This document shows, piece by piece, positions 51,837 to 61,625 of a stretch of DNA of 64,000 bases. Numbering within the stretch: position 1 is the stretch's first letter; every line of letters begins with the position of its first letter. Source of the stretch: Pyxidicoccus sp. MSG2 (lineage in GTDB: Bacteria > Myxococcota > Myxococcia > Myxococcales > Myxococcaceae); the NCBI RefSeq assembly GCF_026626705.1, contig NZ_JAPNKC010000001.1:6404001-6468000 (forward strand). Reading direction: 5' to 3'. The notes beneath the pieces were generated by a model. It saw only the letters and a program-made list of their open reading frames with translations. It did no database searches and was not told the origin of the DNA. Made by a program: the position numbers and the translations under genes.

Positions 51837-51875
51837 CGCCCCGGTTGCCCGCGAGGGTGGCCGGGGCGTTTTCCG
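51837..51875 (+). terminator. Rho-independent terminator after the M4 protease
   Basis: CGCCCCGG (51837-51844) pairs with CCGGGGCG (51861-51868), then TTTTCC. The 16-nt loop TTGCCCGCGAGGGTGG resembles that of the terminator at 53011. Confidence 0.85.
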
Positions 51876-51962
51876 TTCGGGTGTAGGCGGCTGCCGCGTG
51901 TGTGTTATGACGGCGTCGGTACGAGTGCGGGGGCCGGACCGACATCGCCACGAGGAATCTCG

Positions 51963-52955
51963 ATGCGCAATGGCAGGAGTCCGTCGCTTCCCATCAACCG
52001 CCGTCTTCGTCGCACCGTTGCCGGCCTGTTGCTCACCGTCCCCACGCTGTCGCTCACGGCCTGCGAGGGCGAGGATGATGGCGGCTGCATCCCGTATGAC
52101 CCTTCCGAGGCGTACAGGACCAGCTACGAGCTGCTTCCGGATGGGAGCCAGCCCACGAACGACAACTGCATGACGCTGTGCCAGGCGATGAACCTGCCTG
52201 ACCTCAAGCGCTGCGACGTCACGCTGGTCGAGACGCATTTCATTGATGGCGGGACCGGGCAGCGGACCGATACCCGTTGTCATTACATCGCTCCGGGCGG
52301 ATGCCGCTCCGACGGACGCCATCCCGAAGGGCTCCTGGCGGGGCGGGTGGAGTCGCGGTCCGCGCTGGGCGCGCTCTTCGCGGAGATGGCCTGGCTGGAG
52401 GCCGCCTCGGTGCCTGCCTTCCTCCGGCTCGCGGAAGAGCTGAAGGCTCACGGGGCGCCCGAGGCGCTCATCCGGGCCGCGCGGCGCGCGGCGGGGGACG
52501 AGGTCCGTCATCAGCGCGCCATGGAGGCGCTGGCCCGGCATCACGGCGCATCCGTGTCCGCCGCGGAAGTGGCTCCCTTCTCCGCGCGCACGTTGGAGGC
52601 CATGGTGACGGAGAATGCGCGGGAGGGCTGCGTCCGGGAGATGTACGGCGCGGTGGTGGTCGGCTGGCAGGCGCGCACCGCGGGGGATGCGCGGGTGCGG
52701 GAGGAGCTCGAGCGCATCGCGGAGGACGAGCTGCGCCATGCGGAGCTGGCCTGGGCCGTGGATGCCTGGGCGGCGGAGCGGCTGTCGCCCGAGGAGCTGC
52801 GACGGGTGCGCGAGGCGCGCGTCGAGGCGTTCCAGGAGCTGACGCGCCTCGTGGAGCAGGAGCAGCCCGAGGCCGTGCTCGTCGCACAGGCGGGGCTGCC
52901 GTCGCGTGACGACGCTCGCCGGTTGCTCCAGGGCCTCCAGGTCCTCGTCGCGTAG
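51963..52955 (+). CDS. Ferritin-like domain lipoprotein
   Basis: 330 residues with GAGGAA 6 nt before the ATG. A long signal with basic N-terminus (INRRLRRTVAG) ends LTAC (Cys about 34). A Cys-rich spacer (CIPYDP, NCMTLCQAMNL, RCDV, RCHY) precedes a four-helix ferritin-like domain (about 130-310). Metal-ligand-like motifs are EMAWLEAASVPAF, GDEVRHQRAM and EDELRHAELAW, two E-x-x-H pairs as in diiron proteins. Extracytoplasmic ferritin-like lipoproteins of this type are common in myxobacteria; iron storage or oxidation is inferred. Confidence 0.78.
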   Translation: MRNGRSPSLPINRRLRRTVAGLLLTVPTLSLTACEGEDDGGCIPYDPSEAYRTSYELLPDGSQPTNDNCMTLCQAMNLPDLKRCDVTLVETHFIDGGTGQRTDTRCHYIAPGGCRSDGRHPEGLLAGRVESRSALGALFAEMAWLEAASVPAFLRLAEELKAHGAPEALIRAARRAAGDEVRHQRAMEALARHHGASVSAAEVAPFSARTLEAMVTENAREGCVREMYGAVVVGWQARTAGDARVREELERIAEDELRHAELAWAVDAWAAERLSPEELRRVREARVEAFQELTRLVEQEQPEAVLVAQAGLPSRDDARRLLQGLQVLVA

Positions 52956-53010
52956 CGCGGTTGCGTGGTGCGGGGCTCGCCCGATTGCATCACGGGTGGT
53001 TCCTGGGAGG

Positions 53011-53048
53011 CGCCCTGGTTTCCCGCGAGGGGACCGGGGCGTTTTCCG
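53011..53048 (+). terminator. Rho-independent terminator after the ferritin-like gene
   Basis: CGCCCTGG (53011-53018) pairs, with one G-U pair, with CCGGGGCG (53034-53041), followed by TTTTCC. The loop TTTCCCGCGAGGGGA closely matches that of the terminator at 51837. Confidence 0.8.
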
Positions 53049-53129
53049 TCCTGGCACTGGGGCAGGAACCTGGGTGATGTCCTCAACATCTCCGGCGCCC
53101 GCCGCAGCCAGGAGAGGTGAAGACGTCGA

Positions 53130-53710
53130 AGTCGAAACTGCGCTTGAGCAGCGTCGCCTGGTCCAACCGCGCAGCGCGCTGCTTGCTCCGCACCTGCGCA
53201 GCGCCAGCAGGGGCCCCAGCTCGATCCGCTCTTCTCCGGCCGGGACCGGGCCTCCATCGGTCTGCACACCTGCGGGCCGCTCGCCCTCACGCAGCTCCGC
53301 AAGAGCCAAGGGCGGGCTTCGTCCTGAACATCGGCTGCTGCTACGACAAGCTGGAGGCCCCGCGGGACTACCCCGTCTCCAGCTTCGGGGGCGCGCATCC
53401 GCTGCCCTTCACCCCGCATGCCCTGGCGCTGACGACGCGGGGACGGCATCACAAGACCGAGGTGGAGTTCGCGCGGATGAAGCGGGTGTACGCGTGGCGC
53501 TTCGCGTTCCATCTCCTATCGAGGCGGCACTTTCCCGAGCGCGGCTTCGTGAGGGCAGGGGACGCACCCCAGACGCTCCATGCCGGACGCTTCGCCGTCT
53601 ACGCGCGCGACCGCCTGGAGGCCGCCCGACGTGCCGCGTCGAGCGGCTGCGCGGAGAAGCCGGACCTCACGCGTGAGGAGCAGTCCGCGTTCGAGACAGC
53701 CACGCCCTGA
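53130..53710 (+). pseudogene. Decayed methyltransferase (METTL25/RRNAD1-like)
   Basis: The family pattern runs through three frames. From ~53130: EQRRLVQPRSALLAPHLRSAS. After a shift in GGGGCCCC (53210-53217): LDPLFSGRDRASIGLHTCGPLALTQL, with the LHTCG motif. After a shift near 53310: GFVLNIGCCYDKLEAPRDYPVSS, with the NIGCCYDKL signature, continuing FTPHALALTTRGRHHKTE to TGA at 53708. The SAM-binding N-terminal part is missing and the C-terminus is short. Not functional as read. Confidence 0.75.
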
Positions 53711-53814
53711 TGTCACACGACGTCCTCCGGCGCCCGCCCCCGGCCTGCTCCGCGAAGCCTTGAAACCGGAATGGCTTCATTTTCGTATAGAGCGGAACAT
53801 CCAGGGGGCCCCTC

Positions 53815-55725
53815 ATGCACTGGCGTCCGTCGCCCAAGACGTGTCTCGTGGTCTGTCTCGTGGTCTCGACCTTGCTCGCGGGCTGTGAGCCGGCGTCGCT
53901 CGACGCCCCCCCTCCCGCGGCCCCTTCGCTCGGGGAGGTGGAGCGGGAGCTGGATGGCACGAACATCGTGGAGTACGCGGCGTCGTGCCGCGCCGCGCTG
54001 GGCACGCCCAAGAAGCCCTACTTCCGGTGTCGCGACGGCAGCCTCCTCAAGACCACGGACACGCCCGATGGCGCGAAGTGCGACAAGCCCGTGTGGCTGT
54101 CCCTGGGCACTGACGGCCAGTGCGTCACCAACGCGCGCCTGCTCAAGCTGGAGACGTCGAAGGCGGACACCGAGATCCGCGTCATCTGCCGGCGCTACAA
54201 GAAGGGGGCGGACACCGAGGACGGCTTCCAGGACGTGGCCATCGTCATGTCCAACAAGACCTCGGGGGCGACCTGCTACTTCCAGGCGCTGTCGGGAAGA
54301 GGCCCGGACCTGGATGGCAGCAAGGTGCCCAATCCGCTTGCGGACCCGGCCTCCACGGACACCGACGAGAAGGCCGCCGCCGCCGCCGCGAAGACCTTCT
54401 ACATCGCCCCCGAGGGCCTCAAGCTGGGCAACACCCTGGCCTGCTCCCAGTGCCATGACCACGACCCCTGGATGCACACGCCCTACATCGACCAGGTGGA
54501 CGGCACGGACGCGAACCATGTGCCCACCGACTTCACGGACGCGAAGTACTACCTGGTGGAGGAGGCCTACTTCACGGGGGCGCCCCGCTCCTGGCCCAAG
54601 CCCCGGTCGGTCACCACGGCGGACGTGAAGGACGGCAACGGCAACCTCAAGGAGCAGATCTGCACCACGTGTCACCGCATCGGGACGTCCAAGACGTGCG
54701 ACAAATGGGTGGACTGGGCCGTGGATGCCACGGCGATTCCGGCCACCAACGCGACGGCCCAGACCTACCCGGCCAAGATGTGGATGCCCACCTCGGGCAA
54801 GCCCGCGGCGGAGGTGGACTACCACAAGAAGTTCGACAACCACGTGAAGGCCATCAAGTGCTGCTGCAAGAAGCCCTGGGCACTGGGTTGCACGGACTAC
54901 GCGGACCTGACGAGTCCCGGCACGGGCAAGGATGGCGACGGCAAGAAGCCGGGCTCGACCGCGGTCACCGACAAGTGTGTCTTCGACACGGGCCGGGTCG
55001 CGCTCGGCGTCAGCATCGCGCCCTACGTCGTCGCCGCTCGCAGCGGAGGTGATGAGTCCTGCACCACGCCCCTCACGACGCCCGTCTGCGCGAGCTTCTC
55101 CATCGAGCGCCTCCTGGAGGATGGCACCACCACGACGATCAACTCCGGACCGAATGGCAACCCGCTGAAGGCCTGCGGCACGCATCCGCAGTCGCCCTAT
55201 CCGGGCCCGCACGAGCCCAACGTCGACGTGGAGGCAGGAGACCTGGTTACGCTCTCCGCGCCGCAGACGTATGCCTTCGGCGCGAGCCACGAGCTGTATG
55301 TCTTCACGGGCTGGAACGTGTCGCCGAACTGCCCCTGCACGAGCCCGGGGCCCACGTGCCAGTTCCGCACGAAGGGCGCCAGCAATTGGTTCAACCCCGC
55401 GAGCGGCCCCCACCCGTACGCGGGAGATCCACCCTACTTCCAGTGCCAGGCCCTCTACGCGCCCGCGGGTGTCTGCAAGAGCCCGGATGCGGGAGTCGAC
55501 GCCGGCACGGACGCCGGAGTCGACGCCGGCACGGACGCGGGAATCGATGCGGGCACGGACGCCGGCACGGATGCAGGTAGCGACGCGGGCACCTGCGACG
55601 GAGGCTTCTGCCCCGTACCGGCCGATGCCGGCGTGTTCATCTGCGACGGTGGCATCGTGACGGTGCCCCTGGGGAACGGTCAGCTCGTCCAGACCTGCCA
55701 GACCACGGACCTGCCACCCCTCTGA
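53815..55725 (+). CDS. Dihaem c-type cytochrome-like lipoprotein
   Basis: 636 residues. Signal ends LLAGC (Cys about 24). Two haem-c sites: CSQCH (about 210-214) and CTTCH (about 283-287). Between and after them are many Cys (KCCCKK) and a beta-rich region (about 400-550) with a Cys-spaced FTGWNVSPNCPCTSPGPTC. The C-terminus has Asp-Ala-Gly-x repeats (about 561-596) and a short Cys pair. An extracytoplasmic electron-transfer or haem-sensing lipoprotein. It is followed 111 bp later by another lipoprotein with a CxxCH motif, so the two may act together. Confidence 0.75.
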   Translation: MHWRPSPKTCLVVCLVVSTLLAGCEPASLDAPPPAAPSLGEVERELDGTNIVEYAASCRAALGTPKKPYFRCRDGSLLKTTDTPDGAKCDKPVWLSLGTDGQCVTNARLLKLETSKADTEIRVICRRYKKGADTEDGFQDVAIVMSNKTSGATCYFQALSGRGPDLDGSKVPNPLADPASTDTDEKAAAAAAKTFYIAPEGLKLGNTLACSQCHDHDPWMHTPYIDQVDGTDANHVPTDFTDAKYYLVEEAYFTGAPRSWPKPRSVTTADVKDGNGNLKEQICTTCHRIGTSKTCDKWVDWAVDATAIPATNATAQTYPAKMWMPTSGKPAAEVDYHKKFDNHVKAIKCCCKKPWALGCTDYADLTSPGTGKDGDGKKPGSTAVTDKCVFDTGRVALGVSIAPYVVAARSGGDESCTTPLTTPVCASFSIERLLEDGTTTTINSGPNGNPLKACGTHPQSPYPGPHEPNVDVEAGDLVTLSAPQTYAFGASHELYVFTGWNVSPNCPCTSPGPTCQFRTKGASNWFNPASGPHPYAGDPPYFQCQALYAPAGVCKSPDAGVDAGTDAGVDAGTDAGIDAGTDAGTDAGSDAGTCDGGFCPVPADAGVFICDGGIVTVPLGNGQLVQTCQTTDLPPL

Positions 55726-55836
55726 ACCCGTTCGTAGACCTTCCCCTTGCCTGGGGCCGCCGTGGAGTGCTTCACGCCAGCCCTGTCGAGGACTGCGCCG
55801 GGTTGACTCAGGGTGCGTGTCTGGTAGAAAAAATCA

Positions 55837-58800
55837 ATGAAACTGGAATCCACGGCTCATGCACCCTGGCTGTCGGTGGTCCTCCTCCTGCTCGTGGTGA
55901 GCGGCGCCTGTGATTCACGGGCGCCCGTTCCCGAAGCGCCACCCGCCGAGCCCGTGGGCACGGTGGGGGCGCGGTTGGATCCGCCCACCTGGTTCACCGA
56001 CGTGGCCATGGTGGGCACGTCCGCCTGCTCCACCGGCACCAACGACTACGGGGTCATCGACAACTGCTACAACACGGAGAACCCGCAGCGGCCCAGCATC
56101 TTCCGAGAGCTGTCCGCGGCCTGGCGGCCCTACCGTCCGGCCTACTCGAATCCGCTGTCGCTTCGGCCGTCGACGCTCAGCGGGGTGATGCAGCCGTTCC
56201 CTCCGTACGAGTTCGACAACGGGTGGAGCCCCCCGCGGATGCCCGAATACGGCGACGCGGCCAGCGCCATCCAGGTGCTGCCCTTCAACCGCGGCACCAA
56301 CGACGGGCGCGTGTTCGTGCGTGGCGGCTGCCGTGGCTGCGCGGAAGCGTCCACGCTGTACACGTTCCGCCCCGAGCTGCTCGGGCAGGACTTCCGCTAC
56401 AACTTCGCCAGCAAGGGCACCCGCTACGTGGAGCCCTCGCACGCCGTGGGGCTCCACCCGTTCATCTACTTCAACCCGATGGCCACCGCGCTGACGGCGA
56501 AGAACAACGGCGGCTTCCCGGACGCCCTCCACAGCACCACCTGCGAGGACTCGATGAGCGCCCTGGAGATGGGCGCCCATGGGCGCAACCCCGTGGCGTG
56601 CAGGGCCCGCTATGACGTGGGCACGCCATGGCTGTCCGGTGACTGCTACGAGATGTCGCTCGTCTACGGAATGGTCGCCGCCGATGGCAAGCGCTGGGAG
56701 CTGCGCTCGGTGGACCTGACCGTCTTCGTGCGCAGGCCGAAGTCCGTTCAGGCGGGTGAGCCGGAGGCGGGGGGCACCGCCGGCTGGGGCCTGTGGGTGT
56801 ACCCGCGCCACCCGGACGGCGAGGTCAAGTCGCTGCCCGTCTGGGACCTGCCGCCGTTCCGCCCCTTCAACGTCCATGACTCGCCCTGGGGCGACATGAG
56901 CGCGGGCTCCGCGTACAGCGTCTCCGGCCAGCCGGACCTCATCGACTGGAAGCGCCTGTTCACCACCAACCCCGGTTTCCAGTGCTACGTGGCGGTTCCG
57001 GTGTGGCCGAGCCAGACGGTCTACGTGCGCAACACCTCGGCCTCCGCCCCCAAGTGGTGCCAGTTCTTCGACCGGCAGAGCTACAAGTCCTCCTTCCAGG
57101 TGGAGGACGACGAGGACCCGGTCATCGGCAATGGCGGCACCTGGAATGGCGTGGTGGGGTGGGGCACCAACGAGAAGCCCTACGCCCTTTTCGAGCCGGC
57201 GACGAGCGGCGACGGTCGGCTGCTCATCATCAACATGAACGGCCTCTACTACGCGGCCGCTGATGACGTCTGCCGCGCGGCGAGCTGGGGGCACTTCAAG
57301 CCCATCAGCATGATGCCGATGGACCCGGTGGTGAACACCCGGTACGAGATAGCGAAGTCCCAGGTCATCAACGGCAGTCCCCAGAACTTCCGGGACACGA
57401 TGGGCAACGCCATTCCCTTCGGCGTGCGCAACCAGGGCGCGTACCCCTGGTTGGACCGGGAGGGGAAGAACCTGTTCTTCGCGGCGAAGAACCACCCGCA
57501 TGACGGCTACTACGCGCGCAAGGTGCTCCGGGAGGACCGGTTCAGCCCCCTGGTCCAGACCGACGTCGCGGCGGGCCCTCCCGCCAACGACGCCGACCGC
57601 GCGACGTTCAACCCGGACCGGGCGCCCGCCCAGGCCGTCACCGTGCTCGGTGCGTGGACACACGGCAAGGCCATCATCCTGGACAACGGCCTGAGCATCA
57701 CCGACCTGGCGGGCAACAGCGAGGACCACTTCCAGCGCACCTATGACCTGCGCCTGTATGCGGGCGCGGACGTGCCGCTGACGCCCAGGGGCAGCTCGCA
57801 GATCTTCTCGTTCGAGAACCAGCTCAACCACTTCGATGCGCTGAGGCCGACGCTGCCCTTCGACGTGGTGTGGAACGTCCAGTCCAACACCCAGCGCAAC
57901 ACGCAGGTGGCCTTCGACGACTACCTGAACAAGCGCGCCTTCGTGGTGGCGCACATGAACGCGGCCATGCGCATGGACGTGTCACCCTACGGGCCGTGGC
58001 GTGCGGAAGCGTTCCCCCAGGATGGCTTCGTGCCCTTCCGGGACGTCTGGGCCTACGTGCGTGGTGGCGGGGTCGCCGACTTCCGCTTCAAGCGCAACCC
58101 GCAGGCGCAGAACGCCGCCACGGGCCATCCGCTGTTCGGGACGGACGCTCCGCAGGCTCCAGGCTCCTTGCGGCTGCGCGGTGGCGCGCGAATCGAGCCC
58201 GTGGCGCTCGGCGGCGTGAGCGGCAAGGGAGTCTGGCTGGACGGCCGAAACGACTTCATGGACATGGGCTACCCCGTCGATGGCTCGCGGCGCGACTGGG
58301 TGTTCAGCATCTGGTTGGACTCTCGCCAGGACAACACGCTCCGCTTCGGAGAGACGCTCGTGCGGAGCGTTCCTCGCACCATCTTCTACTTCTCCGACAA
58401 CTCGTGGGTCGGGCTGGTGCAGGTGAAGGACTCCAGCGGGAACGTGTGGCACGAGCTCGCCGTGTACAACGGGGCGACGAGCACCTCGTACACCGTCAAC
58501 CTGGGCTCGCTGGTGCAGGCCGGTCGCTACTTCCACTTCGGTATGAAGATCTACACCGAGGCGGGCCAGCGGACGCTGGCGTTCTACATCGACGGGACGT
58601 GGCACTCGACGCTGACCGTGTCGTCGCGCGACGTGGGCTTCGACCCGATGTACAACTCGATGAATGGCTGGACGTGGATGACGGTGGGCGACCCCGGGCC
58701 GCCCTTCGTCCCGGGACAGTTGCGGCTGCCCTTCTACGGGTGGGTGGACGAACTGCGCATCTACGCGGTGTCATCGGCCGAGGTACGGCAGACGTGGACC

Positions 58801-59352
58801 GAGGAGCTCATCTGCAACCAGGCGCTGGGGACGACGGTGGACCTGTCCCAGCGCGAGCCCGAGGTGTGGCACCCCGCGCTGGAGCGGCTGCGCATGCGCT
58901 CGAGCCTGTATCCCGGCTTCCGCAGGTCCATCTGCGAGCAGATGCGGCTGGGCTCGTACGTGGAGCCGCTCGACTACCCGGCGCAGTACGGCGAGCACCT
59001 GTGCATCGACCGGGTGCACAAGAACCCGAATCCCCAGCCGAGCCTGGCGGCGCGGTGCATGCGGAGCGGGATGATGGGGCTGCCGGTGCTCCAGGCGGCG
59101 GTGCCCCGCCCGGACACCAGCACCAACCCGTTCTGCCTGTCGTGCCACACGGGGACAGCTCCCCTGCCGGGCCTGCGGCCAGGGGCACTGACGGCGGGCA
59201 GCGGGTCTCGCTTCCAGGACCGGCGGCGCCAGCCGATGAACGTCCCAGCGGTGATGGGCGGCGTGGTGCCGCCGTGGCTGACCACCGGCATCAACCAGCC
59301 GGACGGCACCCGTACGCTGGACCACTACTTCGACCACTTCCCGGCGCCCTGA
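55837..59352 (+). CDS. Very large lipoprotein with LamG-like domain and a C-terminal CxxCH haem motif
   Basis: 1171 residues. Signal ends VSGAC (Cys about 25). No family is recognised for the first ~750 residues, which are Trp/Tyr/Asn-rich with scattered Cys. At about 770-970 there is a concanavalin/LamG-like module (GKGVWLDGRNDFMDMGY, GRYFHFGMKIYTEAGQRTLAFYIDG, GWVDELRIYAVS). The C-terminal ~150 residues carry one haem-c site, CLSCH (about 1100). Together with the preceding dihaem lipoprotein it could form a surface electron-transfer or sugar-binding complex. The combination of LamG and haem c is unusual. Confidence 0.72.
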   Translation: MKLESTAHAPWLSVVLLLLVVSGACDSRAPVPEAPPAEPVGTVGARLDPPTWFTDVAMVGTSACSTGTNDYGVIDNCYNTENPQRPSIFRELSAAWRPYRPAYSNPLSLRPSTLSGVMQPFPPYEFDNGWSPPRMPEYGDAASAIQVLPFNRGTNDGRVFVRGGCRGCAEASTLYTFRPELLGQDFRYNFASKGTRYVEPSHAVGLHPFIYFNPMATALTAKNNGGFPDALHSTTCEDSMSALEMGAHGRNPVACRARYDVGTPWLSGDCYEMSLVYGMVAADGKRWELRSVDLTVFVRRPKSVQAGEPEAGGTAGWGLWVYPRHPDGEVKSLPVWDLPPFRPFNVHDSPWGDMSAGSAYSVSGQPDLIDWKRLFTTNPGFQCYVAVPVWPSQTVYVRNTSASAPKWCQFFDRQSYKSSFQVEDDEDPVIGNGGTWNGVVGWGTNEKPYALFEPATSGDGRLLIINMNGLYYAAADDVCRAASWGHFKPISMMPMDPVVNTRYEIAKSQVINGSPQNFRDTMGNAIPFGVRNQGAYPWLDREGKNLFFAAKNHPHDGYYARKVLREDRFSPLVQTDVAAGPPANDADRATFNPDRAPAQAVTVLGAWTHGKAIILDNGLSITDLAGNSEDHFQRTYDLRLYAGADVPLTPRGSSQIFSFENQLNHFDALRPTLPFDVVWNVQSNTQRNTQVAFDDYLNKRAFVVAHMNAAMRMDVSPYGPWRAEAFPQDGFVPFRDVWAYVRGGGVADFRFKRNPQAQNAATGHPLFGTDAPQAPGSLRLRGGARIEPVALGGVSGKGVWLDGRNDFMDMGYPVDGSRRDWVFSIWLDSRQDNTLRFGETLVRSVPRTIFYFSDNSWVGLVQVKDSSGNVWHELAVYNGATSTSYTVNLGSLVQAGRYFHFGMKIYTEAGQRTLAFYIDGTWHSTLTVSSRDVGFDPMYNSMNGWTWMTVGDPGPPFVPGQLRLPFYGWVDELRIYAVSSAEVRQTWTEELICNQALGTTVDLSQREPEVWHPALERLRMRSSLYPGFRRSICEQMRLGSYVEPLDYPAQYGEHLCIDRVHKNPNPQPSLAARCMRSGMMGLPVLQAAVPRPDTSTNPFCLSCHTGTAPLPGLRPGALTAGSGSRFQDRRRQPMNVPAVMGGVVPPWLTTGINQPDGTRTLDHYFDHFPAP

Positions 59353-59758
59353 GCCGGGTCGTCGAGCTGTCTCGGCGGTTGGCGCGCGGGCTGGAGTGCG
59401 CGCTGCCGCCGAGGCCGCGCGGCTGGGGGCGCGCGGTCGACTTGCGTGTCTCCGGGGGGCGCGTTCGGGCAGGTGCCTCGGTTGGCGCGTCTGAAGCCCT
59501 CAGGCGGTCCGCCCAAGGTCCCTCAAGAGGGCCCTGCGTTGTTCAAGGGAGCGCGCGCTCCCGTTGACGGCTATTACCGCTATCACTCTGGCCACCTCGG
59601 CTGGGCGGATGTCTGTCCGCTCATCGTTCGCGTCGTGGCACGGCTCGTCGAGCGGGCGCTGTCGAACCTGATACTGAAAGCCCTGCGGTACGCGAGGTCG
59701 CGGGTGCAGGTCATCCTGACTCGCGACACCGTCGTGGTGTGGCCCGCGACGTGACACG
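59353..59758. other. Intergenic region without recognisable gene
   Basis: 406 bp between the large lipoprotein and the ketopantoate reductase gene. A plus-strand reading frame at 59446-59754 has no recognisable domain and no ribosome site and is probably noise. No hairpin with a T-run was found. A promoter for the downstream gene must lie here, but I cannot point to it. Confidence 0.5.
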
Positions 59759-60802
59759 ATGCGCGCCATGGCCTCGTCCCCTGAAATCTGTGTCTTCGGC
59801 GCGGGCAGCATCGGGTGTTACGTCGGTGGCCGGCTCGCGGCGACGGGCGCGGCGGTGCGCTTCATCGGCCGGGAGCGCGTGGTGGCGGAGGTCCGCGAGC
59901 ACGGCCTGCGCCTGACGGACTGGCGGGGCGCGGACCTGAAGGTGCCGGCTTCCGACGTGCACGTCTCCACGGGGCACGAGGCGCTGGCCTCGGCGGACCT
60001 GGTGCTCGTCACGGTGAAGTCCGCGGCGACGGAAGAGGCGGGGGGCGCGCTCGCGGCGAGGCTCAAACCCGGCGCCAGCGTCATCAGCTTCCAGAACGGT
60101 CTGCACCGCGCGGACGTGCTGCGCGGCCTGTTGCCGGGCCGCGCGGTGCTGCAGGGCATGGTGCCCTTCAACGTCGCGGCGCAGGGCCAGGGCCATTTCC
60201 ACGCGGGCACCGAGGGCACGCTGGAGGTGGAGCAGCACGCGGTGCTCGCGCCCTTCCTGGATGCCTTCACGCGGGCGGGGCTGCCGTTGAAGCAGCACGC
60301 GGACATCGTCGCGGTGCAGTGGGCGAAGCTGCTGCTCAACCTCAACAACGCCGTCAATGCGCTGGCGGACCTGCCACTGAAGGAGGAACTGTCCCAGCGC
60401 GCGTGGCGCCGATGCCTGGCGCTGGCGCAGAGCGAGGCGCTGGCGGTGTTGAAGCACGCCGGGGTGAAACCCGCGAAGCTGACGCCGCTGCCGCCAGGTT
60501 GGATTCCCACGCTGCTGGGGGGGCCGGACGCGGTGTTCCGCGGTCTCGCGAAGAAGATGCTCGCCATCGACCCGAAGGCGCGCTCGTCCATGTGGGACGA
60601 CCTGCACGCGGGCCGGAAGACGGAGGTGGACTACCTCAACGGCGAGGTCGTCCGGTTCGCCCACCGGCACGGGCTGTCCGCTCCGGTCAACTCACGCCTC
60701 GTGGAGCTGATCCACGAGGCGGAAAGCGGCAAGCGCCGCGCGTGGACCGGGGACGCGCTGCTAGCGGACCTGAAGCAGGCGGAACTCGAGGACGGGCCTT
60801 GA
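59759..60802 (+). CDS. panE: 2-dehydropantoate 2-reductase (ketopantoate reductase) family
   Basis: 347 residues from ATG 59759 (or 59768). NADPH motif VFGAGSIGCYVGGRLAATG (about 11-29), VTVKSAATE, SFQNGLHRADVL, the catalytic Lys in VQWAKLLLNLNNAVNAL and the C-terminal helix region SSMWDDLHAGRKTEVDYLNGEVV, all diagnostic of PanE/ApbA. Reduces ketopantoate to pantoate for coenzyme A synthesis; paralogs may reduce other 2-keto acids. No pantothenate gene nearby. Confidence 0.85.
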   Translation: MRAMASSPEICVFGAGSIGCYVGGRLAATGAAVRFIGRERVVAEVREHGLRLTDWRGADLKVPASDVHVSTGHEALASADLVLVTVKSAATEEAGGALAARLKPGASVISFQNGLHRADVLRGLLPGRAVLQGMVPFNVAAQGQGHFHAGTEGTLEVEQHAVLAPFLDAFTRAGLPLKQHADIVAVQWAKLLLNLNNAVNALADLPLKEELSQRAWRRCLALAQSEALAVLKHAGVKPAKLTPLPPGWIPTLLGGPDAVFRGLAKKMLAIDPKARSSMWDDLHAGRKTEVDYLNGEVVRFAHRHGLSAPVNSRLVELIHEAESGKRRAWTGDALLADLKQAELEDGP

Positions 60803-60887
60803 GGCCGGGGTGGGGCGGGTTGGCAGGGCTCGCAGCCCCTGGCGAGCGACTCGTCCAGCTTCGGCCTCCTCTTTTCGATTCCGGCGC

Positions 60888-61625
60888 TCAGGTGACACGG
60901 GCGCGCGCCACCAACTCCTCCACACTGCGCAGGTGGGCCCGGCCGAAGGCGGCTATGGCCACCGTGGCGCCGCACAGCGCCAGGAACATGTCCCACTGGG
61001 CGTCCCAGATGTCGCCCTGCGTGCCGAGGAACGTGTCTCCGCCCTCGGGGTCCAGCAGCAGCGCGGCCCACCACTCGAGCAACTCGTAGAACGCGCTGAT
61101 GGCCAGCGCCACCGAGCCGGTGAGGAAGTTCAGCCAGCCGCCTCGGCGCAGCGGAGTCCGGCGCAGCAGCACCTCGCGGATGATGAACGCGGGGAAGAAG
61201 CCCTGCGCGAAGTGGCCGAGCCGGTCATACGGGTTGCGCATCAACCCGAAGGTGTCGCGCGCCCAGTTGCCCAACGGCGTGAGCGCGTAGGTGTAGAAGC
61301 CGCCATAGGTGAGCACGAGGACGTGCAGGAAGACGCAGACGTAGACCCAGCGCGACATGGGGAAGCGGCGGAAGGTGGCGGCCAGCACGACCATGCCTAC
61401 CAGCCCCGGACCCGTCTCCAGCAGCCAGTTGAGCTGGCCGGTCGGGCTGAAGATGAGGGTGAGCAACAGGATGGGCGCCAGCACCCCTGCGAGCAGGAGC
61501 GCAAGGCGCGCCTCCTCCCGCGTGCCATGCACGGGAGGAAAAACGGGCGTGGGCGCGAAGTCCCGCGTGGGCACCGCGGCTTCGGTGGAGGGCTCGGGAG
61601 TCATGCGGGAGGCGGGAGGATGCAT
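60888..61625 (-). CDS. DUF2238 / YjdF-family membrane protein
   Basis: 245 residues; the start may be ATG 61625 or 61604. About six hydrophobic helices. The family signature is present: NPYDRLGHFAQGFFPAFIIREVLLR, AFYELLEWWAALLL and GDIWDAQWDMFLALCGA. The conserved Asp, His, Glu and Trp residues within helices suggest an enzyme or transporter site, but no function is established. Upstream, a 156-bp gap separates it from another membrane protein gene on the same strand. Confidence 0.8.
   Translation of the reverse strand: MHPPASRMTPEPSTEAAVPTRDFAPTPVFPPVHGTREEARLALLLAGVLAPILLLTLIFSPTGQLNWLLETGPGLVGMVVLAATFRRFPMSRWVYVCVFLHVLVLTYGGFYTYALTPLGNWARDTFGLMRNPYDRLGHFAQGFFPAFIIREVLLRRTPLRRGGWLNFLTGSVALAISAFYELLEWWAALLLDPEGGDTFLGTQGDIWDAQWDMFLALCGATVAIAAFGRAHLRSVEELVARARVT

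Noticed and set aside
59446..59754. A 102-codon plus-strand reading frame as a gene
   Set aside because: No ribosome site, no recognisable domain, and codon bias not like real genes in the window.
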